DNA of 64,000 nucleotides, taken from contig OZ253548.1 in the NCBI GenBank assembly GCA_965262595.1, positions 3,100,001 through 3,164,000 on the forward strand, written 5' to 3'. Below are positions 1 through 8,669 of this stretch, piece by piece. The position numbers and the translations under genes were made by a program. The notes below the pieces were generated by a model. It worked only from the letters and a program-made list of their open reading frames with translations. It did not search any database and was not told where the DNA came from. This DNA is from CATQHB01 sp965262595 (lineage in GTDB: Bacteria > Chloroflexota > Dehalococcoidia > Lucifugimonadales > UBA3495). Every line of letters starts with the position of its first letter. Position 1 is the first letter of the stretch.

Positions 1-3000
1 TCGGCGAGGGCTACTTCCTGGAATTGCAGCGACACGATCACGTAGAACAACTGCCGGCCATCAATGCCGGACTCACCGCGTTCAGTAAGGAATTGAACAT
101 TCCGTTGGTCGTAACCAACGATTCCCACTATGTCCGAAAGGGCGAATCCCCTTTGCAGGATGTTTACATTTGCATCCAGACCAATACCACCGTCAATGAC
201 GAAAAGCGCCTGCGAATGGAGGACGATTCCTATTATATTAAAACTCCGCGGGAGATGGCCCAGCTTTTCTCCGACTACCCTCAGGCCCTGGAAAACACCC
301 AATTGATTGCGGATTTGTGCCGGGTCGAACTGGGGTTTGGTCAGACGCATCTGCCCAAGTATCAGACGCCCAACGATATGGATGCTGACGAATACTTGGC
401 GCAACTTTGCTGGGAGGGTTTTCGCCGCCGCTATCCCCGTCCCACCCCGGAGGCGGAACAACGGCTGAAATATGAACTGGACGTAATCCGTTACACTCAG
501 TTTGCCAACTACTTCCTGGTGGTCTGGGACATCGTGGACTTTGTGCACCGCAACGGCATAATGTTCGGCGTGCGGGGCAGCGCCGCCGCCAGTGTCGCCC
601 TCTACTGCCTGGGAATTACCGATGTGGACCCCTTGGAGTATCGGCTGGTCTTCGAGCGATTCCTGAATATGGAGCGCAAGGAGATGCCGGATATTGACAT
701 GGACTTCCAGGATGACCGGCGCGATGAGGTGCTGCACTATGTTATTGACCGCTACGGCAACGACCGGGTAGCCCAGATAATAACCTTCGGCACCCTGGGA
801 GCCAAGGCGGCGCTGCGGGATGTGGGCCGTAGCCTGGGCATGAGCTATGGCGATGTGGACCGCATTGCCCGAATGGTTCCCCTCAAGTCCCGCACCATCG
901 AGGAAGCCCTCCGGGTCAACCCGGAGTTTCAGACCGCCTATCAGGAAGAACCGGCAGTCCATAAATTGGTTGATAATGCCCAGGGCCTGGAGGGCATCGT
1001 CCACCATGTAAGCACTCACGCTGCCGGAGTGCTCATTGCCGATGAACCGTTGACCGAAACGGTGCCGTTGCAGCGTCCTACCCGGGGCGACGAAAGCAGC
1101 CCGGTGCTGATGACCCAGTATTCTATGGACCCGGTGGCCAAACTGGGCCTGTTGAAAATGGACTTCCTGGGCCTGACCAACCTGACTATCCTGGACCGGG
1201 CGATCAAACTGCTGGACGAAACCAGGGGCATCAAGATCGACCTGGGGCGGCTGACCCTGGAAGACCAGGAAACCTTTGAACTGCTGTCCTCCGGCAAGAC
1301 TACCGACCTGTTCCAATTGGAAAGCTCCGGTATGCAACGGTATATCAAGGAGTTAAAGCCGTCCAACCTGGGCGATATTGCCGCGATGATTGCCCTGTAC
1401 CGGCCGGGGCCGATGGAGCATATTGAGACCTTTATTGATGCCAAGCACGGGCGGATTCCCATTTCTTACCCTCACCCCAGCCTCAAAGACCTGCTGGATG
1501 AGACTTACGGCGTCATTGTTTACCAGGACCAGGTACTGCTGATACTGCAGAACTTTGCCGGTTATTCTCTGGGCGACGCGGACACCGTGCGCAAGGCGAT
1601 GGGCAAGAAGATTCCGTCGTTAATGGCCGAGGAACGGGAGCGGTTCATCGCCGGAGCAGAGTCCAAGGGCTTTGACCGCCAACTGGGGGTCCAGGTCTTT
1701 GACCTGATTGAACCCTTTGCCGGCTACGCCTTCAACAAGGCCCACAGCGTCAGCTATGCCCTTATTTCCTATTGGACGGCCTACTTCAAGGCCCATTATC
1801 CCCTGGAATATATGGCCTCGGTGCTCAACTCCCGGCTGGACCACCCGGACAAGATGGTCAGCTCGATCAATGAATGCTCCAAGCTGAAGATTCCGGTGTT
1901 GCTGCCTGACGTCAACCGTTCCGGGGAGTTCTTCACTATCGACCGGGAAAGCGGTCCAACGCCCGGCCTCCGCTTCGGACTGGCGGCGGTCAAAACGGTA
2001 GGGGAAGGGGCGGTAAGGCCCCTGGTCAACCGGAGAAAGGAAGACGGCCCTTACGAATCAATTGATGATTTCTGCAGCCGCGCCGATGTCAGCGGGTTGA
2101 ACCGGCGGACGCTGGAAAGTCTGGCCAAGGTTGGCGCTTTCGACAGTATGGGTTCCCGGGGAGCCGTTTACACCGCCCTGGACCAGATTATGGCTACGGC
2201 CCAACTGGAGACTCGCACTCGCAATACCGGCCAAACCAGTCTGTTCGGGGCGGCGGCCAAGGAAGATGTGCCGAATATTTCCGGAATCAATCTGGACGGC
2301 GCCGACATATCCAGCGAGGAAAAAGCGGCTTGGGAAAAAGAACTGCTGGGCGTATCGCTGTCATACAACCCGCTGATGGCGCTGGCCGCGATTGATGTGG
2401 GAGATGCGGTCAACTCCCTGGACCAGCTTGACGAAGATATGGAAGGGCGGTTTCTGACGCTCATCGGCCACGTATCCTCCATTACCGAAAGGTACACCAG
2501 GGAGCAGAAGAAGTTCCTCATCGTCAATTTTGACTTGCTGGGCGGCCCGGTGGAAGTAATTGTGTGGCCGGATGTGCTGGAACGCACTGCCGAATTGTGG
2601 AGCGATGGGAAACTGGCGCGGGTTAACGGCAAGCTGCGGATGCGGGGCGACGGTTACTCCCTGGCCTGTGAGCAGGTGGAAGCTTACGTTATCAACGCGC
2701 CGGCGGAAGACGCCACCGGCCGACCAGGGTCAATTAAGGATAACGGTTCCCCCAGCTCGGATTACGCCGATCCCCGGCCTTCCGGTGTTGGGGAATCAAT
2801 GCCGAAAGGCGCCAAGGCGTTGGCTCCTTCGCGGCAGAACGGCTCCGACTCCGTTTCCGGTTATAAATCAAACTCCGGTTCCGGCGTTCGTTCCAGTGGT
2901 AGTGGTAGTGGCAATGGTAACGGTAATGGTAATGGTAATGGTAGCGGCAATGGCTATAGCGGCGGCGTCGCGGTCAAAGGCGGCCGCACCGTGTTTCTGG

Positions 3001-3257
3001 GCATTTCAGAATCCGATGACCCGGTGGAAGACTCCCACCTGCTCCGGGAGGTTATCCGGATGCTGTTGGAGTACCCCGGCAAGGACCGGGTCAATCTGGA
3101 AATCTATACCGGCGGGCGGCGGGTAGTGCTGGAATTGCCCGTTGTCAGCACCGGTTACACCGAAGAATTACGGGAAAGGCTGGAGGGGTTGCTCGGCGCC
3201 AACTCAGTGTTGCTGCAACAGTCCGACGGCCCGGATCCGGAAGACGTTCCCTTTTAG
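1..3257 (+). CDS. dnaE: DNA polymerase III subunit alpha, 5'-truncated by window edge
   Basis: Replicative polymerase catalytic subunit. The reading frame is open from base 3 (first residues GEGYFLELQRHDH, typical of the end of the PHP domain), so the true start lies upstream; the TTG at 24 is not the start. About 1,085 residues are present, out of roughly 1,150-1,250 in the family. Visible in order: the RGSAAAS block near 570-600, the catalytic PDIDMDF motif near 686-706 supplying two metal-binding aspartates, the fingers and tandem helix-hairpin-helix region to about 2,300, and the OB fold near 2,440-2,700. A low-complexity Gly/Asn/Ser linker (about 2,870-2,960) precedes a C-terminal tail-like domain ending PEDVPF. 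The linker DNA is a GGTAAT-type hexamer repeat and could be length-variable. No operon partner follows closely. The family assignment is clear; the linker is the only unusual part. Confidence 0.97.
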   Translation, partial: GEGYFLELQRHDHVEQLPAINAGLTAFSKELNIPLVVTNDSHYVRKGESPLQDVYICIQTNTTVNDEKRLRMEDDSYYIKTPREMAQLFSDYPQALENTQLIADLCRVELGFGQTHLPKYQTPNDMDADEYLAQLCWEGFRRRYPRPTPEAEQRLKYELDVIRYTQFANYFLVVWDIVDFVHRNGIMFGVRGSAAASVALYCLGITDVDPLEYRLVFERFLNMERKEMPDIDMDFQDDRRDEVLHYVIDRYGNDRVAQIITFGTLGAKAALRDVGRSLGMSYGDVDRIARMVPLKSRTIEEALRVNPEFQTAYQEEPAVHKLVDNAQGLEGIVHHVSTHAAGVLIADEPLTETVPLQRPTRGDESSPVLMTQYSMDPVAKLGLLKMDFLGLTNLTILDRAIKLLDETRGIKIDLGRLTLEDQETFELLSSGKTTDLFQLESSGMQRYIKELKPSNLGDIAAMIALYRPGPMEHIETFIDAKHGRIPISYPHPSLKDLLDETYGVIVYQDQVLLILQNFAGYSLGDADTVRKAMGKKIPSLMAEERERFIAGAESKGFDRQLGVQVFDLIEPFAGYAFNKAHSVSYALISYWTAYFKAHYPLEYMASVLNSRLDHPDKMVSSINECSKLKIPVLLPDVNRSGEFFTIDRESGPTPGLRFGLAAVKTVGEGAVRPLVNRRKEDGPYESIDDFCSRADVSGLNRRTLESLAKVGAFDSMGSRGAVYTALDQIMATAQLETRTRNTGQTSLFGAAAKEDVPNISGINLDGADISSEEKAAWEKELLGVSLSYNPLMALAAIDVGDAVNSLDQLDEDMEGRFLTLIGHVSSITERYTREQKKFLIVNFDLLGGPVEVIVWPDVLERTAELWSDGKLARVNGKLRMRGDGYSLACEQVEAYVINAPAEDATGRPGSIKDNGSPSSDYADPRPSGVGESMPKGAKALAPSRQNGSDSVSGYKSNSGSGVRSSGSGSGNGNGNGNGNGSGNGYSGGVAVKGGRTVFLGISESDDPVEDSHLLREVIRMLLEYPGKDRVNLEIYTGGRRVVLELPVVSTGYTEELRERLEGLLGANSVLLQQSDGPDPEDVPF
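2893..2962 (+). repeat. Hexanucleotide-like repeat coding a Gly/Asn/Ser linker in DnaE
   Basis: Imperfect GGTAAT/GGTAGT/GGCAAT units run in frame and encode alternating Gly-Ser and Gly-Asn. The stretch joins the OB-fold region to the C-terminal domain. In-frame six-base units can expand or contract without breaking the gene. Confidence 0.8.
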
Positions 3258-3917
3258 GCCGGCAGGTCCGAATCTGACACCGTAGGCCAGCTTTACGGCG
3301 AAGATAATTGTCGGCCTCCGGTTTTTGCAGCTTGGCTCTCGGCCATGTGCTCCTGGTTCCTGGAGGATGCCTCCCGGTTGCAGGGCATAGATTGCCGAAC
3401 GTTGTTCTCGACCCCCATTGGATTGAGCGTACCCCCTTATCCCTGGTGTGCCGGTATTGGCGACACCAAGCCGGCGCTGCGGAATCTCTTGGCGTTGCTC
3501 ACGTAGAAGTCGGTGAGGTCAGTTCCGCACCCCACCTGGCCGCCGGTTAATGGTAATCCTCCCGCAACCGCCACCAAATACGGTTTCAGGCCGTATCTTA
3601 CTGTTCTCTCCGGTGTTCACGCCGCCACCCTAAGCCTCCCCCGGAGGGAGAGGGAACTATTAAAAGGCCCGGCCAACGGCAGAAGCAAGGAATCCCACAA
3701 TGGCGTTAAACATGGTATAATTGTATATTAGCCCCTTTGCGCCCAAGAATTTCCGGTCATTATAATGATTCGGTGATGCCCAACTGCGTTGGACTGGTTT
3801 AGCCAGGCCTGGTTGGTGCGAGTTGCTTGAGGCGCGGCGGTTGGGGATTAGGAACGAAACCTGCGGTGTAGTCCACCGGCGTGGAACGAATTTCTCCAGG
3901 ATGTAGATGTTAGCGGA
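3258..3917. other. Intergenic region between dnaE and dnaG
   Basis: No credible gene is visible in these 660 bases; short open frames on both strands resemble nothing known and lack ribosome sites. It holds one copy of a dispersed repeat (3628-3673). An AT-rich patch near 3715-3730 could be part of a promoter for dnaG, but no convincing paired -35/-10 hexamers were found. Confidence 0.5.
3628..3673 (+). repeat. Dispersed ~46-bp repeat, copy 1
   Basis: This stretch matches the reverse complement of 53581-53625 at about 41 of 46 positions with one gap. Shared blocks include GGAGGGAGAG and AACTATTAAAAG followed by CCCGGC. The two copies lie 50 kb apart in intergenic DNA on opposite strands, which suggests a mobile or palindromic intergenic repeat family. 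Confidence 0.75.
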
Positions 3918-5846
3918 ATGACCGTAATTGACGACGTAAAAAGTCGATTGGACCTTATGGAAGTAGTGTCCGGATATGTGGCGTTGCAGCGTTCCGGCCG
4001 CGCCTACAAGGCCAACTGTCCTTTTCACCAGGAAAGAACCCCCTCTTTTTACGTGAGTCCGGAGCGTCAAACCTGGCAATGCTTTGGCGCCTGCGCCACC
4101 GGAGGGGATGTTTTTTCCTTCGTTATGCGGGCCGAAAACCTGGAGTTTTCCGAAGCCTTGAAGCGTCTGGCCCAGCAGGCCGGGGTTACCCTGCCCAGCC
4201 GGGAGCGGCGCAGCGAGGTGGAGGTTTCATTCCGGGTTAACGAAGCGGCCCGGGAATATTTTCAGCAGTACCTGGCTTCCTCCCTGGGGTCCAGCGTCCG
4301 GGGTTACCTGGACCAACGGGGACTGACTAAAGAAAGCGCCGATAATTTTCAGTTGGGCCTCAGCCCCCGGGATGGGCAAGGTCTGTTTAGCTACTTGCAA
4401 AAGCATGGCTTTACTCCGGAGCAGTTGACCTTGGCCGGAGTGGTATATCAGAGCCAAAACGGCGGTTACCGGGATGCCTTTCGGGGTCGGTTAATGATTC
4501 CCATTCGAAACGGCCAGGGGGATTTGGGCGGTTTTGGCAGCCGCGACCTGGATGATTCCGGCCCCAAATACTTGAACACGGCCCGCACTCCGGTATTTGA
4601 CAAGGGCCGCATATTGTTCGGCCTGCATTTGGCAAAGGATGCCGCCCGCCAGCAGGGCATAGTCATTGTAGAAGGCTACATGGACGTTATCATGGCCCAC
4701 CAATATGGATTTACCAATGTGGTGGCCTCGATGGGCACGGCCTTGACCGAGCATCAAGTGGCGGAGGTTCGCAGGCTCACCGACCGGGTAACTATGGCCC
4801 TTGACGCCGATGCCGCCGGCCAGCAGGCGACCTTGAGGAGTCTGGAATCCTCCTGGCAAGTTTTCCAGAATCGGGTTGCCGGACACTCCCGGGGCACCAC
4901 CCTGTTCCAACGGCAGGATAATCTGGAGTTGAAGGTCGCGGTGCTTCCGGATGGTAAGGACCCGGATGACGTTATCCGCGCCTCCACTGATGACTGGTCC
5001 GATTTGGTAAGCGAGGGAGTCCCCCTCTTTGAGTACCTGCTGCCGGCCCTGTCCGCTCAGGTGGATGCGTCAACTCCCCAGGGTAAGGCCCGGGTGGTAG
5101 AATTGCTGTTCCCGTTCATCGCGGCGGTTCAAGAACCAATCCAGCAAGACCACTACTTTCGGATGCTGGCCGACCACCTGTCAATCAATGAAGCTACGCT
5201 GAAGGCCAGCGTAAGCCGGTTTGCCGCACAGGCCAAGGCAACCCGCCCCGGCTCGGATCAGCGTGCGCGGACCGTAATGGCCCGATCGGCCTCGGCCTCG
5301 GATGGTAGCGCGGAGAGCGCCGGGTCCGCGGCATTGTCGGCCCTGGACCGGGACCGGGATCGGTCGCCTCTTGAGGACTATTGCCTGGCTCTGCTGTTGC
5401 GCTACCCGGATTTACCGGCAACGGTCCCCGAAGTTGCAAACTTGTCCCCGGATTATTTTCGCCGTCCGGAGAACCGGGAGATTTTTTCCCGAATGACCCA
5501 GGTTTGGGCCGAGGCGCCGGCGCTTTTGATTCCGGAGGAAACGCCGGTGGAGGCATTGAAACGAAGGGTCGCGGCGGAATTGGCGGAGCACCTGGAATTG
5601 CTGGCCCGGAAGAAGATTCCGCCCCTGGATTCGTCCGGCCGGGCCGCGGCGTTGCGGGATGCGGTATCCCGACTGGAAGGAAACTATCTCCGGGAGTTGA
5701 AGCTGCTGGAGCAGGCGAGATACTCCGGTGATTCGGCGGAACTGCCGGAAGAATTTGAGCAGGAAGCCCTGGATATAAACCGCAAGCTGAAGGCTAACCA
5801 CAGCCTGCGGAACAGATCAACCCAGAACGCTTTTCGTGGAAGGTGA
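3918..5846 (+). CDS. dnaG: DNA primase
   Basis: Synthesises RNA primers for replication. The 642-residue length is normal. The N-terminal CHC2 zinc finger uses C34, H37, C55 and C59; the last pair is CFGAC, a C-x3-C spacing instead of the usual C-x2-C. The TOPRIM domain (about residues 245-330) carries VEGYMDV with its catalytic Glu and the DADAAG metal motif. A Ser/Ala-rich linker near 450-475 leads to a helicase-binding C-terminal domain. The ATG at 3918 gives the standard MTVIDDVKSR-type start, though the ribosome site is weak. The gene stops six bases before rpoD, so the two are probably co-transcribed, echoing the classical dnaG-rpoD macromolecular-synthesis pairing. Confidence 0.97.
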   Translation: MTVIDDVKSRLDLMEVVSGYVALQRSGRAYKANCPFHQERTPSFYVSPERQTWQCFGACATGGDVFSFVMRAENLEFSEALKRLAQQAGVTLPSRERRSEVEVSFRVNEAAREYFQQYLASSLGSSVRGYLDQRGLTKESADNFQLGLSPRDGQGLFSYLQKHGFTPEQLTLAGVVYQSQNGGYRDAFRGRLMIPIRNGQGDLGGFGSRDLDDSGPKYLNTARTPVFDKGRILFGLHLAKDAARQQGIVIVEGYMDVIMAHQYGFTNVVASMGTALTEHQVAEVRRLTDRVTMALDADAAGQQATLRSLESSWQVFQNRVAGHSRGTTLFQRQDNLELKVAVLPDGKDPDDVIRASTDDWSDLVSEGVPLFEYLLPALSAQVDASTPQGKARVVELLFPFIAAVQEPIQQDHYFRMLADHLSINEATLKASVSRFAAQAKATRPGSDQRARTVMARSASASDGSAESAGSAALSALDRDRDRSPLEDYCLALLLRYPDLPATVPEVANLSPDYFRRPENREIFSRMTQVWAEAPALLIPEETPVEALKRRVAAELAEHLELLARKKIPPLDSSGRAAALRDAVSRLEGNYLRELKLLEQARYSGDSAELPEEFEQEALDINRKLKANHSLRNRSTQNAFRGR

Positions 5847-5852
5847 CATTAT

Positions 5853-7457
5853 ATGGTAAGACGCAATGCCGGCCGGGAAATCAACGCCGAGGAAGACTAC
5901 TTCGATATCAACGAGGAAGAGCAGGAGAAGGACAAGCTCCTGGGTTTGGGAGTGCTCGGAAACGTAGTTAAGGAAGAAGAGGACGACTTGGCGGAAGGTA
6001 ACGGTATGGCGGTTTCCACCATAGAGGTGGCAGTGGATTCCACCGAAGATCAGGATGACCAATGGGAAGAGGGTGAGGTCAAGAAGAAGGCGAGCGGCGC
6101 CCAGGAAGAGGGGCCTGCCGATACTGAGGTTGAAGAAGATAACGAAGAGACGGACTGGGAAGCCGAGGCGGACAGCCTTCAAGTTCTGGATGACCCGGTA
6201 CGAATGTACCTGAGGGAAATCGGTCGAGTCGGCCTGCTTGCCGCCAAGGATGAGCGGGAACTGGCCCGCAAGCTGGAAGGTCAAAAGCACCTGTTGGCGC
6301 TGGAAGCGGCGTTGACCGAGGAGAAGGGCCGCGCGCCCCGCAATTGGGAGATAGCCGACGCCTTGCTGCGCCGGTTGGTTGACGCCACCACCCTGGTTGA
6401 CGCCTTGGGCGACTACCTTGAATTGCACCGCAATCCCGCCTTGTCCCAGATTATCAACAACCAGACATTGGCCGATGCCATCGATGCTCAGGTATCTCCG
6501 GAGCTGCTTTCCAGCCTTTCCGACGCCCTTTATATGGACCAGGCCGAGGTTTATAAGCGGGTTGTCGGCCTGTCTCTGGACCGCTGGATCCTCTCTCCGG
6601 ACACGCCTGACGTGCTTAACGATGCCACCCTGCTCCAGCTTGATGCTACCTTTAATGAAATTGGGTCTCCGCCGGAACTGGTCAGTTACGAGGCGATTTT
6701 CCGCAGCTATTTCAACCATATAAAGGCGGAAGGGCAGCGGGCCCAGGCCCACTTGACCGAAGCCAACCTGCGCCTGGTAGTCAGCGTAGCCAAGAAATAC
6801 ATTGGACGTGGCATGGCGCTGCTGGATATGATTCAGGAAGGCAACATCGGCCTGATCCGGGCCGTGGAGAAGTTCGACTACCGGAAGGGCTACAAGTTCA
6901 GCACCTACGCCACCTGGTGGATTCGTCAGGCCATCACCCGGGCTATCGCCGACCAGGCCCGCACCATCCGCATTCCGGTACACATGGTGGAGACGATCAA
7001 CAAACTGATGCGTCAGCACCGCCGTCTGCTCCAGGAGTATGGCCGGGAACCCACGCCGGAGGAAATTGGCGAGGCCATGGAAATCGGCCCGGAAAAGGTC
7101 GAGGAAATTATGAAAATCTCCCAGGAGCCGGTGTCCCTGGAGACTCCTATCGGCGAAGAGGAAGACTCCCACCTGGGGGACTTCATTGAGGACCGGAACG
7201 CTCCGGCCCCGGCGGATGCCGCCTCGTTCCAGTTGCTCAAGGAGCAAGTATCCGATGTGCTGCAAACCTTGACCGACCGGGAGAGCCGGGTCTTGCAGTT
7301 GCGCTTTGGTCTGGAGGACGGCCGCAGCCGAACCCTGGAAGAGGTGGGCCGTGAGTTCGGTGTTACCCGCGAGCGTATTCGGCAGATTGAAGCCAAAGCC
7401 TTGCGTAAACTGCGGCACCCCACCCGGTCCCGCAAGCTGCGGGACTTCCTGGAGTAA
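5853..7457 (+). CDS. rpoD: RNA polymerase primary sigma factor (sigma-70/RpoD)
   Basis: Housekeeping sigma factor that directs RNA polymerase to -10/-35 promoters. At 534 residues it has an acidic N-terminal segment (about 1-105), region 1.2 (DDPVRMYLREIG, about 110-130), a non-conserved insert, then region 2 (about 300-380) with the core-binding and -10 recognition helices (FSTYATWWIRQAI). Region 3 follows, then region 4 (about 465-525) with the -35 recognition helix-turn-helix (VTRERIRQIEAKALRKL). The start ATG has an AAGG-type ribosome site and sits six bases after dnaG. A strong terminator follows immediately. Consensus-like promoters elsewhere in this window fit an ordinary housekeeping sigma. 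Confidence 0.97.
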   Translation: MVRRNAGREINAEEDYFDINEEEQEKDKLLGLGVLGNVVKEEEDDLAEGNGMAVSTIEVAVDSTEDQDDQWEEGEVKKKASGAQEEGPADTEVEEDNEETDWEAEADSLQVLDDPVRMYLREIGRVGLLAAKDERELARKLEGQKHLLALEAALTEEKGRAPRNWEIADALLRRLVDATTLVDALGDYLELHRNPALSQIINNQTLADAIDAQVSPELLSSLSDALYMDQAEVYKRVVGLSLDRWILSPDTPDVLNDATLLQLDATFNEIGSPPELVSYEAIFRSYFNHIKAEGQRAQAHLTEANLRLVVSVAKKYIGRGMALLDMIQEGNIGLIRAVEKFDYRKGYKFSTYATWWIRQAITRAIADQARTIRIPVHMVETINKLMRQHRRLLQEYGREPTPEEIGEAMEIGPEKVEEIMKISQEPVSLETPIGEEEDSHLGDFIEDRNAPAPADAASFQLLKEQVSDVLQTLTDRESRVLQLRFGLEDGRSRTLEEVGREFGVTRERIRQIEAKALRKLRHPTRSRKLRDFLE

Positions 7458-7470
7458 GCTGCTCCCAAAC

Positions 7471-7512
7471 GAGAAACTGCCCGGCTGACTGTCAGCCGGG
7501 CAGTTTCTCTTG
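7471..7512 (+). terminator. Rho-independent terminator after rpoD
   Basis: A perfect 18-bp stem (GAGAAACTGCCCGGCTGA and its complement) closes a 3-base loop at 7471-7509, 14 bases after the rpoD stop. The run of U after the stem is short. It ends the dnaG-rpoD transcription unit. Confidence 0.85.
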
Positions 7513-7603
7513 AGAGTTGGAAATCGTTGACCGGGGGCCGTCGTTGGGCGGGATGCAGCGCCAGTATGCGGTCAAACTGCCCAATACTGTCCCTATATTT
7601 ACC

Positions 7604-7633
7604 TTGTAAGTCAAAAAACCCCAGTGCTATACT
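7604..7633 (+). promoter_or_regulatory. Putative sigma-70 promoter for the small Cys-rich protein
   Basis: TTGTAA (7604-7609) and TATACT (7628-7633) are separated by 18 bases. Transcription would start near 7640, downstream of the GTG at 7624, which favours the GTG at 7663 as the start of the next gene. Confidence 0.6.
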
Positions 7634-7662
7634 CGGTTCAGTTGACAGATGGGAGGTGGTGT

Positions 7663-7875
7663 GTGGAAGAACATGGTTTGCCTCAATGCCTTAAGTGCAA
7701 GGAAGGGCAACTTGTTCCCCTTTCCGATTATGGCGGACAGGGAGCGTCGGTTCATTATAAAGCTTGGGTCTGTATAAATCCGGAGTGCGGGTTCAACATC
7801 AAGATCCGCAACGGTGACATCTACCTCAATGAGCCGATTACTCCAGGCGGTATGAATACCCCGAGGTCCCGCTAG
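7663..7875 (+). CDS. Small zinc-ribbon-like hypothetical protein
   Basis: A 70-residue protein of unknown function. Two cysteine pairs are visible, CLKC near the N-terminus and CINPEC about 33 residues later, arranged as in a zinc ribbon. The C-terminal half (FNIKIRNGDIYLNEP) looks like a short beta-rich segment. The GTG at 7663 was chosen because a GGGAGG ribosome site sits just upstream and the predicted transcription start is near 7640; the open frame itself extends to 7624. It has its own promoter and stands alone between the rpoD terminator and a membrane-protein gene. A nucleic-acid-binding or metal-binding role is possible but nothing specific can be claimed. Confidence 0.6.
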   Translation: MEEHGLPQCLKCKEGQLVPLSDYGGQGASVHYKAWVCINPECGFNIKIRNGDIYLNEPITPGGMNTPRSR

Positions 7876-8064
7876 GTCCGGCATACCCTCAATTTCGATC
7901 CCCGGCTGGGGGGTCCTCTACACTTCGTTTTCTCTGAACGGTGGTTCTCTGAACGGTGGGTGGTGAGGGTGGATGGGTGGTTCAGGGAGTTTCAATTTCC
8001 TCAGGTCCAGGCTTACTTAACTGGTTCGGTCATATTCATTATTTTTGTGAAGCGGTGTAGTGGT

Positions 8065-8436
8065 ATGGAAGTGGGTTACGATTATACTTTGGTCGGAGTG
8101 GGACCTCCGCGGAGCCCTTGGGTTTTCTCAGCGCTATTCCTGGTTATCTTCGGTACTTTTTTGCTGGCCGTCGGCGGCGTTTTCTACGGTTTTTCGGCAA
8201 ACGCGCAAGCGGACCAGACCATGGTTGACGCATCCGGGTCCGGCGAAGCTATTGACGCTGCCAGAGGGGATAATTCGGTTTCACTATCCAACCCCGGCTA
8301 TGGAGCCGGTAGATTGAGCGGGAGGATTGTACCTCCGTCTCGGATGTCGGACTCGGCCATTGCAGGGCAGCAACTATATCCGGCAGGACTGGCTCAAGTG
8401 GAGTTCTGGGTCAATCCTCTGGCTTATGAACCCTAG
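8065..8436 (+). CDS. Small single-pass membrane protein, unknown function
   Basis: About 123 residues from the ATG at 8065; the frame is open back to 7960, but the extra segment looks unlikely. After about 15 polar residues there is one strong hydrophobic segment (FSALFLVIFGTFLLAVGGVF), then an Ala/Asp/Ser-rich extracytoplasmic region of about 80 residues with no recognised domain. The layout resembles the anchor region of actinobacterial or chloroflexi sortase-type or secreted proteins, and it could be the truncated start of one, but the C-terminal part shows no catalytic motif. The gene ends 78 bases before a strong terminator shared with the convergent corC-like gene. The start choice is uncertain because no clear ribosome site is visible. 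Confidence 0.45.
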   Translation: MEVGYDYTLVGVGPPRSPWVFSALFLVIFGTFLLAVGGVFYGFSANAQADQTMVDASGSGEAIDAARGDNSVSLSNPGYGAGRLSGRIVPPSRMSDSAIAGQQLYPAGLAQVEFWVNPLAYEP

Positions 8437-8514
8437 TCCCGGTTCGTTGGGCGGCAGCCCGGCGCTTTCCCTAGTCCCTGGTTAAAAAGCTGTTAGCTCC
8501 CGTACCGAACTGAT

Positions 8515-8545
8515 AAAAGGCTCCGGGCCTCGCCCGGAGCCTTTT
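8515..8545. terminator. Bidirectional rho-independent terminator
   Basis: A 14-bp perfect stem (AAAAGGCTCCGGGC with its complement) and 3-base loop, flanked by A on one side and T on the other. It lies between the plus-strand membrane-protein gene and the minus-strand corC-like gene and can serve both. Confidence 0.85.
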
Positions 8546-8669
8546 ATACGTGGTACCATATTAATGTTAATGCCCGTTTCGGCGAAGAACCGATCATACC
8601 TCAGTGTGAGCTAACAGCGCCGAAAAGCGAATGATGACCAGGCTGGCTGCGCCGTTTACCCTACGCCGT

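Noticed and set aside
3308..3731. Two short open frames between dnaE and dnaG
   Set aside because: No ribosome sites, no domain features and a repeat overlapping one of them.
5817..7418. 533-codon open frame on the minus strand opposite rpoD
   Set aside because: Antisense shadow of a certain gene; its composition mirrors rpoD codon positions and it has no family features.
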